DNA from: Anseranas semipalmata | Taxonomy: Eukaryota; Chordata; Aves; Anseriformes; Anseranatidae | Direction of reading: 5' to 3' | DNA: 64,000 nucleotides | Assembly (NCBI GenBank): GCA_013399115.1 | Contig: VXAA01003306.1 | Span: 417,403-481,402 of the forward strand | Shown: positions 47,601 to 62,600 of the stretch, in pieces | How the letters are laid out: each line of letters starts with the position of its first letter | Numbering within the stretch: the stretch's first letter is position 1 | Translations under genes and position numbers: made by a program | The notes under the pieces: model-generated | Database searches by the model: none | Told to the model about the DNA's origin: nothing | The model's input: only the letters and a program-made list of their open reading frames with translations

Positions 47601-50600
47601 CGCCCCCCAGCTCGTTAGCCTCAGAGTCACAACCAGCTCTGGTCCTTGGACCACTCAAGCCTTCTGCAACATCTGCTGCTGCCTCAGAGTTATCATCGTC
47701 CTCTTCTTCCTCCTCGTCTTCCTCACTGTGGCTCTGACTCGGGCCTGACTTTGCCTCCATTCCTTTCTCCTGCAGCAGATTAATGAACCTGTGCTCAGGA
47801 GGAACCTTTATGTCATAGTTATGAAGATTGGGACTGTACAGCCCCACGCTTATGACCCCTTCCATGGCACCGTGCTCAGGCAGCACTGGCGCAGGGCTGG
47901 TGAGGTCTCTCTTCTGCTGCAAGGCTTCGCAGAGCTCTGCTGGGACGCTCCGTGAAGGGTCACTTTCGGGAGTAGAAGGTGAAGGCTCAGCTTCTTCATT
48001 CTGACTGTCCATTCGGTCACAGCTCATCTGCAAACCCTCCAGGAAGGAAGTCTCTCTCATGGCCTCTGCGTCACAGCTGGACGGATCCTCGTCCCCCTCT
48101 AACTTGCCCTCAGAGAGTTTAGCAATGCCACTTCCAATATCCGTGCAACTTGGGCTGTCTCGGGCAAGGGAGCTTTGCTCACTGTTACAGGCCTTATCGT
48201 CATACATCATGCACATCAGTGAGTCCGGCAGAGAGCTCTCATCATAGTTACTGGAAATGATGTCTCGGACCTTAGACATGAATGTTTCACAGTTTGCATC
48301 TGGGGGGCTGCCCCCAGCCTGGGACATAGTGTTATCAATGCTTTCTAGCTTGATCTGACTCTCGGCTTCGTTCTCCAGGGATTCGCAAGTCCGGTCCACC
48401 TGGCTATACAGAGGGGAACTGTAGAGTTTGGAGTTAGTCTGGTAAAGGCAGCACAGGGTTTCTGAGCCTGGGATCCCTGTTCTTTTATGCTGGGCATAGT
48501 TCCTGTATGCATCTAAAAAAGACAGCTGTGGGTCATTCATGATGTAGTAGTCAGTGCGATTCAGGCCATGCTTGGCGGTGCCGATCAGCAGGTCCCGATC
48601 GTGTTTGCCACACTCCCACCACACTGGCAGGTAGAGGCTCGGCCGGCACAGCTTGAGCCGCTCGTGGAGCTGTGGACACTTGAGCACCTGCTCGCGCACC
48701 TTTCGCAGAAGCTCGATACGGTACAGGGTTCTGGCAGCACGTTCCTCCGTGATAGGCTCCACATAGATATCAGGGTCCGGGGGACCTACAACAGGGACAG
48801 AAAAGCCAAGGCCCCGTTATACAGACTGACGAGGGTTACTCAGAGGCAGTGATAAGCGAGGTGAGTTTTAACTCTTGCTCAGACTGCAGATGAGGTGGGG
48901 GGGGATGCTTGAAGCCACCACTGAGACTGAGTTTCCCAGGGTCACCACCATCCATTCATTTGCCACCGAACGGACACACTGGAGTATGCTCTCTTGACGT
49001 GATCAGCTGGACCAAGAGAGGCCCGCGGCTGCAGAGGATTTCAGAGTCTTGCCAGAGCTCTGCTCTATCAGAGCCAGAGTGCTGGAGCTGCATGGAGCTG
49101 CCAGTAGAGTGGCTCCCTGGGGTGTGAGCCTCTGGCAGCCCTTCAGCAGGTTCTCAGAGAAGGGAGTCCTTCAACTCGTGCAGATCTTTTGATGAGGAAC
49201 ATCTACACATCCATACCTAAGGCATTAACACACATCTCTAAGGAACTGTGCATGAGACCTCCTGGCAGGTCTGAGATGAGATCCCTTCTACTGCCGTTAG
49301 AAGCAAATCACTTTGTGCTTAAATGGCACCCAAGCAGCTTTTCATCTGCCACATCCTGCATGTGCCAATGTGCTGGGGTTCTGCTGGGTGCTCCCAGCAA
49401 AGAGATGCCCAGTGTGTTGGCCAGGCTTCCCAAGCCTCCTGTGGTGGCTTCAGACCCCTTTTGCCCTGCAGGAGAGCTCCTCAGTTAGCTGGGCAGCAGC
49501 ACGGGCACCATGCAGACTCTGTCCACTCCCAGCAAAGAGGTGCTTGGACAGAAAGCAGCAACCACACAGACAACTGCCAGCTCCAGTGTGGAGGAGATAT
49601 GAACTCCTGCTTCTCTACTTCTCTTCCCTCACATCTAAAGGTCACTGTCTTGGATAAAATTAGTTGTGATTTCATGGCATAATTCCAAGAAATGTGTGAG
49701 AGCAGGGGCTGGAGCCTGTATGCAGCTCTACTTTCCTGTTGCACCAGAGAGGCAGTACACAGTGCTGACAGGGCAGCCAAAAATGCAGATGTCTTCTGCA
49801 AGCCCGTGGCCTGGCTGGTGTCTCACTACCTCCTACTCTCCCTGAAACTCCTCCCTTGCTCTCCTGCTCCATGAGAGCAGTGTGACCATTTCTGGCCCAT
49901 GGCTACATGGACCTCACACATAGGCCATGCAATTTTCACTCACCATCCTCTTTCCAGAGTGGGAGACCGCAGACATTCTTGCACATGGCCACAAAGCTGT
50001 AGAAGTACTTCTCTAGGCTCTCATCTGTCTTCTTCTCCAAACGAGAGATGGCTCGGAACTGGGTCCAGTCAAAGATCTTTCTCTCCTGGTCATAGATAAC
50101 CCCAAAGGAGGAGACGGTGCGGTAGAAATCTGCCTGCTCCCTCCTGGTCCACCTGTGGGGCAGGGAAGGAGATGCAAGCACCACTGAGACATGTTCTGGT
50201 GCCAGCATGGGCAAGACACCAGGCAGAGGCTCAGAGGGAACTATCAGTTACTGCCCACCAGTTTTGGGGGAGCTGCCAGAAGGAGCACGCTGAGGAGGAG
50301 CACTGAGGTCTTGAGGTCTTAAGGTGCACAGCGAGGAGGAGTGAAGGCCATGGGCCCTCTGACTCTTGGCTCACTGTGGTGTCCAAAAAACAGCACAGCT
50401 CCTGGCTGTGGTGCCAATGGGATCCATGCTCCAGCACCTTCTGTGGAGGCACAAAGCCTCTCCCTACTTGCTTTCTGCCAAATTGAGTTTGGTCTCATCA
50501 CCTCCATGGAAAAGTCAACTCTACATACCAGGAATTTGAAAGTAAGTTCTCATCCAGCCTCTTCAGGAGGTGAGCTGGGACTGGGGCTCATTGCCATTAG

Positions 50601-53600
50601 GGTCCTGGTAACAAACGCCAGCCACCCTGATGACAGGAATTAGCAGGACTCCTGGGTGGCAGGGGCGGGTGTCACCCCCTCCCCACTGAAGGAAAGCAGC
50701 CCTGGTGATGGGGGGTTTCAGTTACAACACAGTTACAGCATCATTTTCACCCTGCCTCATACCCTCTGAGCTTTTATCTCATGGGATCACGCAAAGGAAT
50801 GAGCAGGACAGAAATGGTGAAGAGCACACTGGATACATACAGCCCTCGGCAAACAGCGCACAGAAAAGCAGGCTACAGAGGAGAGGTCAGGGTACAAACA
50901 TTAGGGCAAGAGCAAGAGCAGGTCATGGCAGTAGAAGGTGAGTGCTGTGTGCCAAAGAAGTCTTAAAGTCAAATCTGAACTCTGAATTGCATCTCCATGC
51001 CAGCGCCTACAAGCAGCTGGAATACATCAAAGGAAGAACAGACACGGTGACGGCACCCACAGTGCTCCAAAAGCAACCAAAATATACCTAATTAGCATTT
51101 CCCCCCCTTCTTCCAGAGGCTGTGACTATTCTGCAGTGATATTTCATTCCAAAAAGGAGAATAACATGAAGGAAGTCCATAAAAAAATCAATGATCCAAA
51201 CCAACAAGCCCAAAGTGGAGCTTGTTACAAGGCTTCAAATTAAAGGCTAGGGGAAGCTGCCTAGGACATACCCGTAAGGAGACCAAAAAAGGGGCCTACA
51301 GAGTTAAAGTACAGGAAATATCAGGCTGCTGTGGTGTCCACAGCACAACCGTGTCTTGACCACTGTGAGGCACTGATGTCCCCACCTCGGAGAAGAGATG
51401 GTACAACTGGAAGAGGTCTGGGGGAAGATCAGGGGGCTGGAGCGGCTTCCATACAACCATGCAGTGAACAGAGAGAGATGCTGCAGTTCCAGTAATACCA
51501 TCCTCAGGGCCAGTAAAAGGAAAGTAGGAGTGCCCAAGTGCACCAGAGCTTCCCATGGTAGAAGAACTAGGGAGAAGCAAGATAAATGACCAAAACGTGC
51601 TCAAAATGGGCAAAAGGGGAGACTTCACCCAAAGTGTAGCTAAACCATCGAACTCCCTGTTACAGGGCAGCACAGATACCAGATGGTTACGTGGGTTCAC
51701 GCAGCACGGACATGTTCACAGGAGACAACAGGACTGCTGAACACGGAGAGGACCTGCAGTGCAGGACGTGCCAGAGCTTTGTGCTGGGGACTGGCAGTGA
51801 TGCAGGCAGTATCACCCTGCCTCACACCCTCCCCAGCTTCTGCAGAGCCACTCTGGGTGTCAGTCTATGGTCCTGCCAGCCTTCCACTTGCTGGAAGGCA
51901 ATGAAATGGGAGCATGTCGCAATATGCCACCACCTGGCTCCTGAGGCCACTAACAGGAGGCTAATGCAGCAGTGTGGGAGCCACGAGGGGCGGAAAGTCT
52001 AGGAACACAGGCTGTGACAGCGCTCATCCGCCACCCCTCATCCACAGTGAGTCCTGAGCGTACAACACTGCTCAGCAGCACCCACTGGAAGGCGATCCCT
52101 AGCCCAGCAGATGCTGGATTTGACCCTGAAGAGATACCCCCTACTTCCTTCCATGCTGTCACCAGCTGCTACCTGCAAACTACAGCAGAGGCTGCTCCCT
52201 GAGCCAGGCTGGCAGCCGGAGCCACAAGGCTCCCTCGTGGCTGGGAGCAGCATTCCCATGCTCAGGAAGGATCCACACACCTCTGTCACGCTGGCAGTTG
52301 GCTGCACAGCCTTGCTGAGACCCACCTTGGTAAAACCAGGGGGGCAGGGACTTCAGCAGGCTTAAATCAGCCTTGAAAAGGACCCTCTGCCTGGGTCTGC
52401 TGCTCTGTTACCTTTTTTGCATTTCCTTGTTCACCGAGTCCATCTCGGAGGCTCTCCTGAACATCTCGTCCTGCAGCCAGTATCCATGGCTACCGGGCAC
52501 CAGCATCTCGGCACGGGGAGGCAGCTCTTTGCGGTTGCAGCGCTGGTAGACGGTGACGAGCCTCCGCAGTCTGGCTGTGAGGGCAGATGAGACAGGCCAG
52601 CAGGATCTGTCTGAGTCGGAGCCATCCTGGGCTTCAAACATCAGCAAGGACATTAGTATTTAACGCACGCTGCAAAGCCACAGGTTCGCGCGTGCTGCTG
52701 CCCGGCTCTGAGAGCTCCCTCCTGCCTCCCTCCACCATGGGGAGCACAAGGGAAAGGGGGGCTGTGGTGACCTTCCCTGAGCCTTCGCACCCTGAAAGCT
52801 GCTGGCTCACACCCTCACCATGTCTGAGCTTTCTTCAGAGAGCCCAGAGGCAGAGACTGGGCTAGAAACAATGGCTCTGGGCCAGGCAAAGCACGGAAGA
52901 GGTCTGCAGCCCCCGGGACTCCCTCTGCCCCCTGCGTGCTCAGCAGAGGGACCAGCCCATGGTGTCTGCCAGCGCTGCCCACTGCACTGCCAGCACAGAC
53001 CCTGCACAGGCAACTGCAGGCAACCGCATGGCCAGGGCAGGCTAATGGCTTCCATCACCTACGGCTGACTTTGGTCCTACTTTTTTGGGGGACTCTGGCT
53101 GTCCTGCCACAGGGCCCATCCCTGGGTCTTGCAAGACTCAGGCTCTCAGAGCACATCTGCCCTCCCACCCACAAAACACTCTTGCCGTAGCCGTGCTGGG
53201 CTACAGCAAAGCCAAGCCAGACACTCCTCCTACAGTCTGTAGGGCTGGATGCCAAAAGGGCTTCAAATGAGCCTCCTGTGCCCTTCCGCTGAGCTGGTCA
53301 GCCAGGTAAGAGTGCAGGGTGACTGCTGTCACCCAGGTTAAGCTCTTACCCACTACCACAGGCCAGCATGTCCCCAACCCCTTCCTGCCCTCAGCAGTGC
53401 CTGTGTCAGTGCTCCGGCTCAGGCTTTCCTGTGCCAGTCCCTGGGCAGCAGTGTGCCACGCTGCGGGAGATACAGCCTCACCTGCCGATGGCTCATCCCG
53501 CTTCTCGACGGCTTCGCCCACCCCAGCAGCCACGATGTCCTGCAGAAAGAAGCCATCAGCAGGAACCTCTCCAGACCTCCACAGAAGCCCCCGCTACCCA

Positions 53601-56600
53601 CCCCTCAGCTCCATGGCTCTGGCAGGGTCCAGGGCCGCAGGACTGGCAGGGCCACATGTCCTGTGCCCTCACACGCACCCCTCAACACATGGCATCAGAG
53701 CAGTGTGGACAGGGGAGGTGACAGCAGTGTTTTGAGCCTACGGGTGAGGTCCACCACAATGACGTGGGCTGTAGCGGCACCGACAGCCTCCAAACAAACC
53801 CTGCACCCTCATGTGCTGCCTGATCCACTGCTCATCCTCTCCCCCAGGGCCATTTCTCTCGGGATGCTTGCGGCTCCTTTGCCAAGGCCCTGAGTGGCTC
53901 CTGAAGCCGAGTGTGACAGCGAGGAGCACTGGCTATCCCCAGCCCTTGATCCCTCTCTGCTCCCCATGAGGCGGATGCTGTCCAGGTCAGCAGGAAGCAG
54001 CCATGCTCCAGTAAGCAGAAATGACATGGGACAGAGCCCATGCTTGGCACGGGAACACCTGCACAGAGCAGGGACACCGGCAGCACCGGTTCCCCTGCGC
54101 CCCATGGCAGAGCTGAGCCAAGTCTGCAGTGTGGGGCAGGACAGCAGGCCTGGCAGCAGCAGGCGCCCTGCAAATCCCACTCACCTCCTGCTTTGGCAGC
54201 CCCTCCAGCTTTTCTCCACTGCTCTCTTCCTTTTCCATGCTGCCCCTGGGTAAGACAGTGCATTAGTATTGGTAGCGGCAGCGCCGCCTCCCTAGCAGTG
54301 CCTGCTGCCTGCATGAGTGGGGGACCAGGGGGGCCAACCCTCCACCTCATAGCAGGGAGCCAGCTCCCGCCTGCATTCCCCGCTGCCCGCTGTGCTCACC
54401 TCCACATCTGCTTCCTTCTCACTGCCCACCGTAAGCACAGCTCTCCCCCCAGCACTGCCCCACTTCTACCGTGGCCCTCAGGAGTGAGCCGGATAGCCCC
54501 AAGGGCTCGGCTCCAGCCCCTGCCCACCTTTCAGCAGTGTCCTGAGCCCCGTCGCTGACGCCCTGCTCCGCAGAGAGCAGCTTCTCGTCTGGCATGCCCA
54601 CCTTCTCCAGGAAGCACAGCGCCGGGTCTGCCCGCATGGCGTTGTACCTCTCGTAACCTGCCAGTGGCCACAGCCACCAAGGAGAAAGACGGTGTAAGGG
54701 GAGGCCAGAGCCCGGTTCAGGTGAACCTCCTGATGTCCATCTGGCTCTCACACTCTATCTGTGCTACTGTGAGAGCAATTCTCACCCCCAGAAATGCAGA
54801 ACGTTTTCCCAAAAGCTGCTAATTGCTCTGCAGCCCCTGGGCAGCTGGCAAAGAGAAAGGTCAGCCTTTCGTCCCACCATGCAGCCCTGCCTGAGAGGCA
54901 GCGCAGTGCCCACGGAGCTGTGCACAGCACCCATGGCAGGCTGGAGCCGGGAGCAAACAACCCCATGGCTCCTGGAGGCTGTACAAGGACTTCAAAACAG
55001 GCCTGGGGGTGCCAGTGGAGGCTCTGTGCCTTCCTTCTTGCCCTCATGTGGCAATTGCACGCAGCTTCTGGGAAACTGGAGCAGTGTCTGCCACGAGGCC
55101 AGGCACGGCCACCCTCGACACCGTGCTGTGCCCACGTCACCACCCGAACGAGCTGGCAGCGCTGCAGCTGCTGGTGACCGGAGAGGGCTGCCTTGGCCCT
55201 GTGCGGCTGCAGTGAACGGCTGCGGCTCTGTCCCCTTGCGTGGACGTGAGAGCACAGAAGCCACATCCACTCTGGCTCCTGGAGGCCTGTGCAGGCGTTC
55301 CACCTGCATCCCTCCCACACATTGGCACCCACCAGACAAGCTGGGCACATACCGTGCTTGAAGACACCGATGAGCAAAGATTTATCAGCTTCGGCGTTCC
55401 ACCAGTCCACTGGGATCTCCACGTAGTCGATGTCTGGCAGCAGCACATCCAGCTCTCTGCGGCAGACAAGGCGTGAGCGCTCCTCTCCCAGCCCCACCAG
55501 CCCCTGGAGTGCACTGGGCTCTGCACACCCACAGGCAGAGGGAGCCAGGAACCTCTGCTCCCTGGCTCGGGGACAGTTACAAATGCAAGGCTGGCCTGAC
55601 ATGCATGTCTCCCTGGGGTCAGATTGCTGGTATCTGCTCCACTGCACCCACTGCCTTCCTCACCCTCTTTCTCCAGAGATGGGAAGACTGCACAGCCCCT
55701 CTGCCCTCCCACCTGAGCAATACCAGGGGACCAGAGCGTCTGTCTGTTGGGGGAAACCAATTCAAGACAACCAGATCCAAAGGAATAGCACATCTGGTGG
55801 GATGGGCTGCAATGCCCCCTCCATACAAACCTATGCTTATGGAGCTGAGCTTGCACAAACCATCCTGGGGAAGGCAGCTGCCCCTGCTCTAGGAAATTAA
55901 GCTGAGTATATCACACTCCTCTCTGAAGCACCAAGAGCTGAGTCTTTGCAGGAAGGTCAGGAGGCTGGGAGGCTGCAGGCTCAGTGACATTAACAGAGCC
56001 CCTACAAAGAGGGGCTGGGAAGGGACTGCAGGCCACAGCAATGGGGCACGCTCTGCTCTGAGGCCTAGCCCTGGGAAGTGGGTGTAGTCTCTGTCCACTT
56101 TGGGATTAAAGGCCAATTCATCAGGCAGCACATGGAGACATTTTCCTGCAGGTTGCAGGGTGTCCCCGAGTGTCCTCACCACCCCCACGCTGGTGCTGTG
56201 GCCTCAGAGCTGCCACAGTCCTCGCTAAAGCACAGCTGCCACCGAAGGATGAAGCTTTGCCTGAGCAAGACCTGGGGATGTGGCTGCAGCGCATGGCTCA
56301 CCCGGGGCTGCGGGGAGCCCAGAGAAGGCTGCGTGGGATGGCTGTGACACTGCTCGAGCACCGCCACCATTCCCATGAGAAGCAACGCTGGGGTTCACTG
56401 TAAGTTCCTACCTGGCAGGGGTGCCCTCGAAGGCTTTGTCAGCGGCCTCCCCCAGCACCTCAGCCTTCAGGTAGTAGAGCATCCGCACCCGCAGCAGAAC
56501 CCTGCCCCGGACACACAGAGGAACACACGCTAGCATGCAGGTGCTGAAAGCCAGCCCAGGGCCTGGCCCAAAGACCCTCACTGAAGCTTCTACAGGGGGA

Positions 56601-59600
56601 CGCTGTGAGGGTCAGTGAGGGCAGGGAAACCTGCCCGACACTACGTTTTCCCACATGGGAGGACCCACTTTCTCAAAGCCATCTGTCCCCTTGCAGGGTG
56701 GGCACTGGCCACACGCTGGCTTGCCACAATCCCCAGCCCTGAGCTCCACTGGGCCCTTTGGCCAGAAGTTTGCTGCTCCTGTCTTGTCACCTGGAGGAGC
56801 ACCCCGAGAGCAGCCCAGCATGATGATCTGCATGGGCTGAGCCCTTCACGGCCCTCTCCCACCCCCTCCATGCTACAGGACCTCAGCCCATAGCCCCCGC
56901 AAGCTGTCGCGGGCTCCTGAACTCACTTGTTGCAGTGCTGTTTGAGGTGCTTCTTGTAGCTGTCATCATGCAGGACCACCTCAGGGTTGCATGTAGCAAG
57001 CCAGTCTGCGTTCTTTATCTCAGGAAGCAGCATCTGGTTCTTCGTCTTCTTCCCCTTCCTGCCTCTGGGCACCGGTGCTGACAAGCCTGTAACAGCAAGT
57101 GGCAGCAAGTGAGCATCATGGGCACTGCGGGCCAGGCTAGGCACATCCAGCACAGCAATGCCCAGGCATGGCAGCACAACCGGGAGCTGGAGGAGGCCTT
57201 GCAAGGCTCCCGGCTGCAGGTTGGCAAGCCAGGGTCGGGGAGATGAGTAGAAAGGTGCATGTGCCCACGTCTCCAAACTGCTGCTACCAAACAGCAGAGC
57301 CCAAGCCACGCTGCACCCAGCCAGACGAGGCTGGGGTATGTGGTGGGGTTGTGTCCCCTTCCAGCAGCCTAGTAAGGCTGGCAGCCGTGGGGCAGAGACG
57401 CTGCTCAGCACCAGGGGGTACTGGCCCGTCTTTGCCCAGGTGGCTGGCGCAGGCTGCCAATGACAAACACCAAGCAAGGCCCTAGAAAAGGCAGGAGCCA
57501 GCTCTGCTGGGATGCAGGGCTCAGCAGCCCACTGACTCCTTTCCCTGGCTCTGTCTGCCCACCCTGCACTCTGCTGCTGCATGTGGGTGCCTGTGGCAGC
57601 CACAGGGCCTGGGGGGGCTGCAGTGACATCCCCAGTGACCCCATGCAGCTCCAGGAGGCACCAGCAGCCCCTAGCCCCCAGCTCACGTCCCAGGTGAGTT
57701 GTGTGCAATTAACGCCATGCTACAGCTCAGAGCCCCCTTCACCTCACACCTCTTCTTCTAGCCCCAGAAGTGGACTGAGGCCGCACAGGATGCTGAAACT
57801 TCTCCAGATGCAGCTGAGTCCCACAGCAACCTCACTCCTGCCTCCATGCCACAGTTGCTCCTCTACCCACAGCAGTGCCTGGGACCCAGAGGAGACACTC
57901 GAAAGCTCTCGGTCCATCTCATCTGCCCTTCTGTGGCTCTTCCTAGCACAGAGCTGGGAACATCATGCTATTATTTGAGATTCTGTGCCTGCGACCAGAG
58001 AGAAGGGCTTGGCTGGACAGCTGAAAAGCTGTTTCGAAAAGGTAAAAGGGAATGACTGGAAAGAAGGACTGGGCTGGGTAAAATCATGGAAGACTCATTC
58101 CTCTGTCACTGCAACAGCTCTGATAAAACTGTCAGCCAGCAATGGATCAGGAGAGGAAAGATCTTAGGAAAACAGGCTGTTATCTTTTTGATAACGCTAC
58201 AGGGTTGGCTGATAAAGCCAACGAGCAGCACTCTGACATCCTGTTTAACATGACAGGCTGTTTTTGTTTAAAACTTGCATCACATGAGATAGACGTGACA
58301 CATCTCAGATGGACCAAAGCTGACAGATCTCAGGGGATTTAGAAAGCCTTTCTGCTCAGCCAAATGCAGGTGAAGGATCTGTCAATGAAGTGCATGGGGT
58401 AAACCTAGAGCATGGGAGACTCCGTCTCCAAGAAAAACATGGGGATCACCACACAAACTGTATTGCTATGAGTGCTCAGTGCAATGCTGAGCCCAAGAGA
58501 TAACAAGATCCCTTGATGTATAAAATTATCAAATAGAAGCATGGAAGGGAGCTTGGTCCCTGGGCACAGCTCTTAGAGCCTTACCTAGACAAGGCAGCCT
58601 GCTCTGAAGTTCACCCTCCAGGGACGACACAGTAATTTTGGACAACAGTTCAAACAAGAGGCCCCAACATGATCAAAGACCAGAAAATAATCCTGATGAT
58701 CTTTAGGGGTTGTTTCCTATTCCATGCATCAGAAGGAGGGCTACGTGGGAACCAGATCACTGCAGGGGCCTGCAGTGGTCACCAGGCTCCTGTCCCCAGC
58801 ACCGGTTTGGCCTGATGAACTCGGGGCAAACGCTGCCTTCCTTGGAGCTCAGCCTCTGGCCAGGATGGAAGGCAGGAGTGGGGTGGATCACAGCAGAGCT
58901 CTTGAGGGGGCCTGGCTGCAGGCTCTGCTCACCCTCTTGTAGTCACACTGATAAAGGATTGAGAAGGCACAGCTCCCAGGAGGCACTAGCACGGACTGGA
59001 GGCTTTCTGCACATCAGGGGTGCCTGAAGCATGTCTTGCCTGGTCAGCTCTTTGCAAGCAAGAGACCTCAGGCTCCTGAGAGAGCCACAGCAGCACCTGC
59101 TGCTTGTCTGCTTGGCACTGGAGGGCTCTGCTCTCCTCCAGTTCCTGAGGTTAGGCTAGATGGTTTTGTCATTCCCCTGGTCAAGACCACTGTGAGGTTC
59201 CACAGCTGGGAAAAGCCACTCTGAAGAGCTGATGGAGAAGCTCTAGGTTGCTTCCCTCTGCTAAATAACCAAATACATCAATCATAGTGCTGCTCCTGCA
59301 GTAAAGAGTTACTAACCCTTCACTGAAACTGCAGCTTGTTTGTTACTTGGCATTACCTAAACCAAGCCCATCCGTGTCTGCCAATTCATTTCTTATTCTT
59401 GCTCTGCCCCCCACAGGGCTCTGAAGTCCAGACACAGTGCTGCTCGGGGTAGGGCTGCACGGCAAGAGCAGAAGGCAGCACTGCTGAAGTGGCTCACGTT
59501 GCAGGAAGTGACTGGAGGAAGCCACTGAGGACCACTTGCTCAGACCTCACACTGTAAAGCCAGTCAGACATTTCCAGACAGGAGGAAATGGTTATGTTGG

Positions 59601-62600
59601 GTCTTGAGACTGCACCATGGTGTTTGAACACCAAGTAACACTCGGCACGTCCTTAGGGCTCAGCAACAGCACTGCTCCAGAGGTGCTCCACCTGCACACC
59701 ACCATCTTCAAACAGGTTGAAGAGCCTCAGGTTTCAGCCTGGCTCACTGTTGCCAAAAACAGGCTGGGGAGACCCAGCCTCCTCACTACTCACCTTGTGC
59801 CACACACCACAAGAGCCCAACAGAGCAGCACACAGCCATGGGGCTTGACCACCCCGGGGGAGCACCGAGGACTCCCACAGCGGCTCGCCCAGCCCAACTC
59901 ACCTGTCCTGAAAGCCATGCGACTCGGTCGGCGCAGAGTCCTCTGACAAAGAACGGGCAGTGACCATGTGTCCCAGGCTGCAACCCTCCAGCTGGTCCGA
60001 GGAGCCAGCACAGGCTCTGTCTTCATACCATTAAAGACAAAGGCCACTGTGGCGGCATGATGCCATCTGCATCTATTTGCTGTACTGCAAGGGACGCCTA
60101 CAGAGAGCAGATGCTGCAACGCAGGCATGGGGGCGAGTCTGCAGTGCCCCATTCCCCAGGCAGAGTCAGAGGGGCAGCAGGAGAGCCGGGCAAGAGAAAG
60201 CTCTGTGGGGACGCTATCAGAAGCTGAGGACACACTGGAAGCCTCAGCCCAATGGAATCCAGATGCAATTAAAATCTGAACATGTGGTGTGATATGTGGG
60301 GTATTTAGACACACTGGAAAATACATGTACTAGTCCTCTTAACAGGGAGAGCACAGCCAAACCTGAAATAAAGGGTACCGCTAGACAGATGGAGTGGGAG
60401 AAGGCAGCGTCACCTTGGTAGGATTCTACATTGCAGAGGTCTCGGGACAAACCAGCAACACTGCCCCTCCACCAACCAGGGCTGGCACTGCAGACCGGTG
60501 TGTCTGGGACAAGAACCATGATGAGAAGGGGCACAAGCTGGTGACCTGAGGTGAGACAGCTGCACTTACTGCATCACCAGCTTTCCCTGCCATAGCTAGG
60601 GCACCGGGCAGCCACAAAGGCAGTGCCAGGCAGTCTCAACATTAGCTTTAGGGCTGGGCTGACCAGCAGGCACAGGTAGGTCCCTGCATGATGATCTGCT
60701 CTGCATCCTGTGGTGCCCTGAGGAATAGCCAAGCACTTCTACACTCGGAGTGGAACAAGGCCCCCCCAGCTATCCCATCCAACATGGTCACCAACACCCC
60801 CTGAGCTCAATGTCGCCCAGTACAGGGAAACCCTGAGAGTATCCATAGGCCAGAGAGAATGTTGCAGCCCCCTCTCAGAAAGCAGGGTGGCATCTCTGCT
60901 CCCACTGCAAGGCTCTTTCTGCAGCAGTCAGAGCCAAACAGGCGCTGGGAGCCATGAAACGTCCTCCCCCACTCAGCCAGCCCCTGCTGCTGTCTCTGAG
61001 GTCTACGTGGAGGTCAGTTCCATGGCAGCCACTTTCTCTGTGCAGGGAGAGTCCCTGTGCTCAAGCACAAGTGCTTCCTGGCTGTTTCAAACGGCTTTGC
61101 TTTCAATTCTGCAGCCTCAGTCCTGCGCACAGACACACTGGTGACGGGTACTGGTACAATGGCAGAGAGAACACGCAATACCTGAGTGATTCTGCAGAGC
61201 CTGATTCTGGCCGTCCTTCGTTGGCGTGATGAGATCCCAGATAAAACTCTTTATCTTCTCATCCCCTTTGTAGTGTTTGACGCAATAGACCAGCAAGGCC
61301 CGACAAATCATCTCCATGTCCTTCTCATTCAGGTGCCACTTGAACCGCCCATGGGTCAGGATATCTTTCCAGCGTCCCCAGCTGGAACAGCAGTAACAGA
61401 GACACAATAAACACTCCTGGGCAGCTAGAGACTTTGCTGGCACCTCTCTCCACGAGCTCACACAGGAGCACAGCTCCCAGGGATGGGGGTGTTATGTCCC
61501 CATATTATGGGAGCAGAGATGGAGAGAGGTTTGCACAGGTATGAACAGGCCAGAGGCAGGAGCAGACTCTGGAAGCCCTGACTGCCAGCTCTTGCTTTGA
61601 CCCCTACCTCTCCTTCTATCCCAAATGTTCACTTCTTGCCTAACAGCCCAGGTCCCACTAGGGAGGTCACTGCTGGAAGAAGGGAACACTGCTTTGGGTA
61701 TCTATTGCTCAGGATAGACAGAAAGTGACTGTGGCAGCTGGAGGCCCATCTGTGCGGTGGGCCATGTCCGTGGTCTACGAGAGGGGGGGAGACTCACCCA
61801 AATATGAGCAGGTTCTTTTCCACACGGAAGCATTCAGCCCGCAGGTACCGCCGTGTCTTCTCATTGAAGCGCCGTGAGCGTGTGGGTCGCTCGTCTGAGT
61901 CACTGTCCAGCTCAGAGAACTCCATCAGCTCATCCTCCTCGAAGGAATTGTAGTGTTTGGTTTGCTTCCGCACTCGGGGCCTGTCGATGACCAAGCTCTC
62001 CTACAGGGACATAGAGGAGAACGTGTTCAGGTATGTGCAGAAATGCCTGCCCTCCATCATGGCACAGCAAGTCCTCCATGCTGCTCCCTGGCTCTGCTCA
62101 CAACTCCAGTTCCCAGCTTACCAGCCCTGGGGCTGGTCACCACCTTGCCACTATGATATCTGCTCCAAATTCACTCTATGTGGCTTTGTCTGCACACATA
62201 AGACAATTCCTGGCCAGCACAAAATTCAACCTGAACAATCACAGGCCCTCGGGGTTCAAACTACTGATGCTCAGCACCTGATTCAGCTCTGAATCACACT
62301 CCTGACCCGCCCAGCAATGCCTGAGACAAGCTGTGCTGAAGGTGGTGTTCTGTGTTGATGGGGTGGTAAGTGGGCTAGAAGAGGAAAGGCATCTATCAAG
62401 AAGGTGCAGGAGGGAGCAATATGAAATTAAATGATGTGTACATGTTTCCTCTTCTTCCCATCACCCTGCCAAATGTATCCATGTCATCAACAGCCCAGCT
62501 TAGGTCACCAGCATCCCCACAGCTCTCAGGCACAGCAGGCAGGGCCGAGAACAAGGACGCTGCCTCTGGGAGATGCTCCCCAGAGGTGCATGGGGAAGGT

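Noticed and set aside
54748..55856. Long open frames (299 and 239 codons) around CHD6 exon 55353-55456
   Set aside because: Only the 104-nt exon core is conserved. The rest is GC-rich intron read through by chance.
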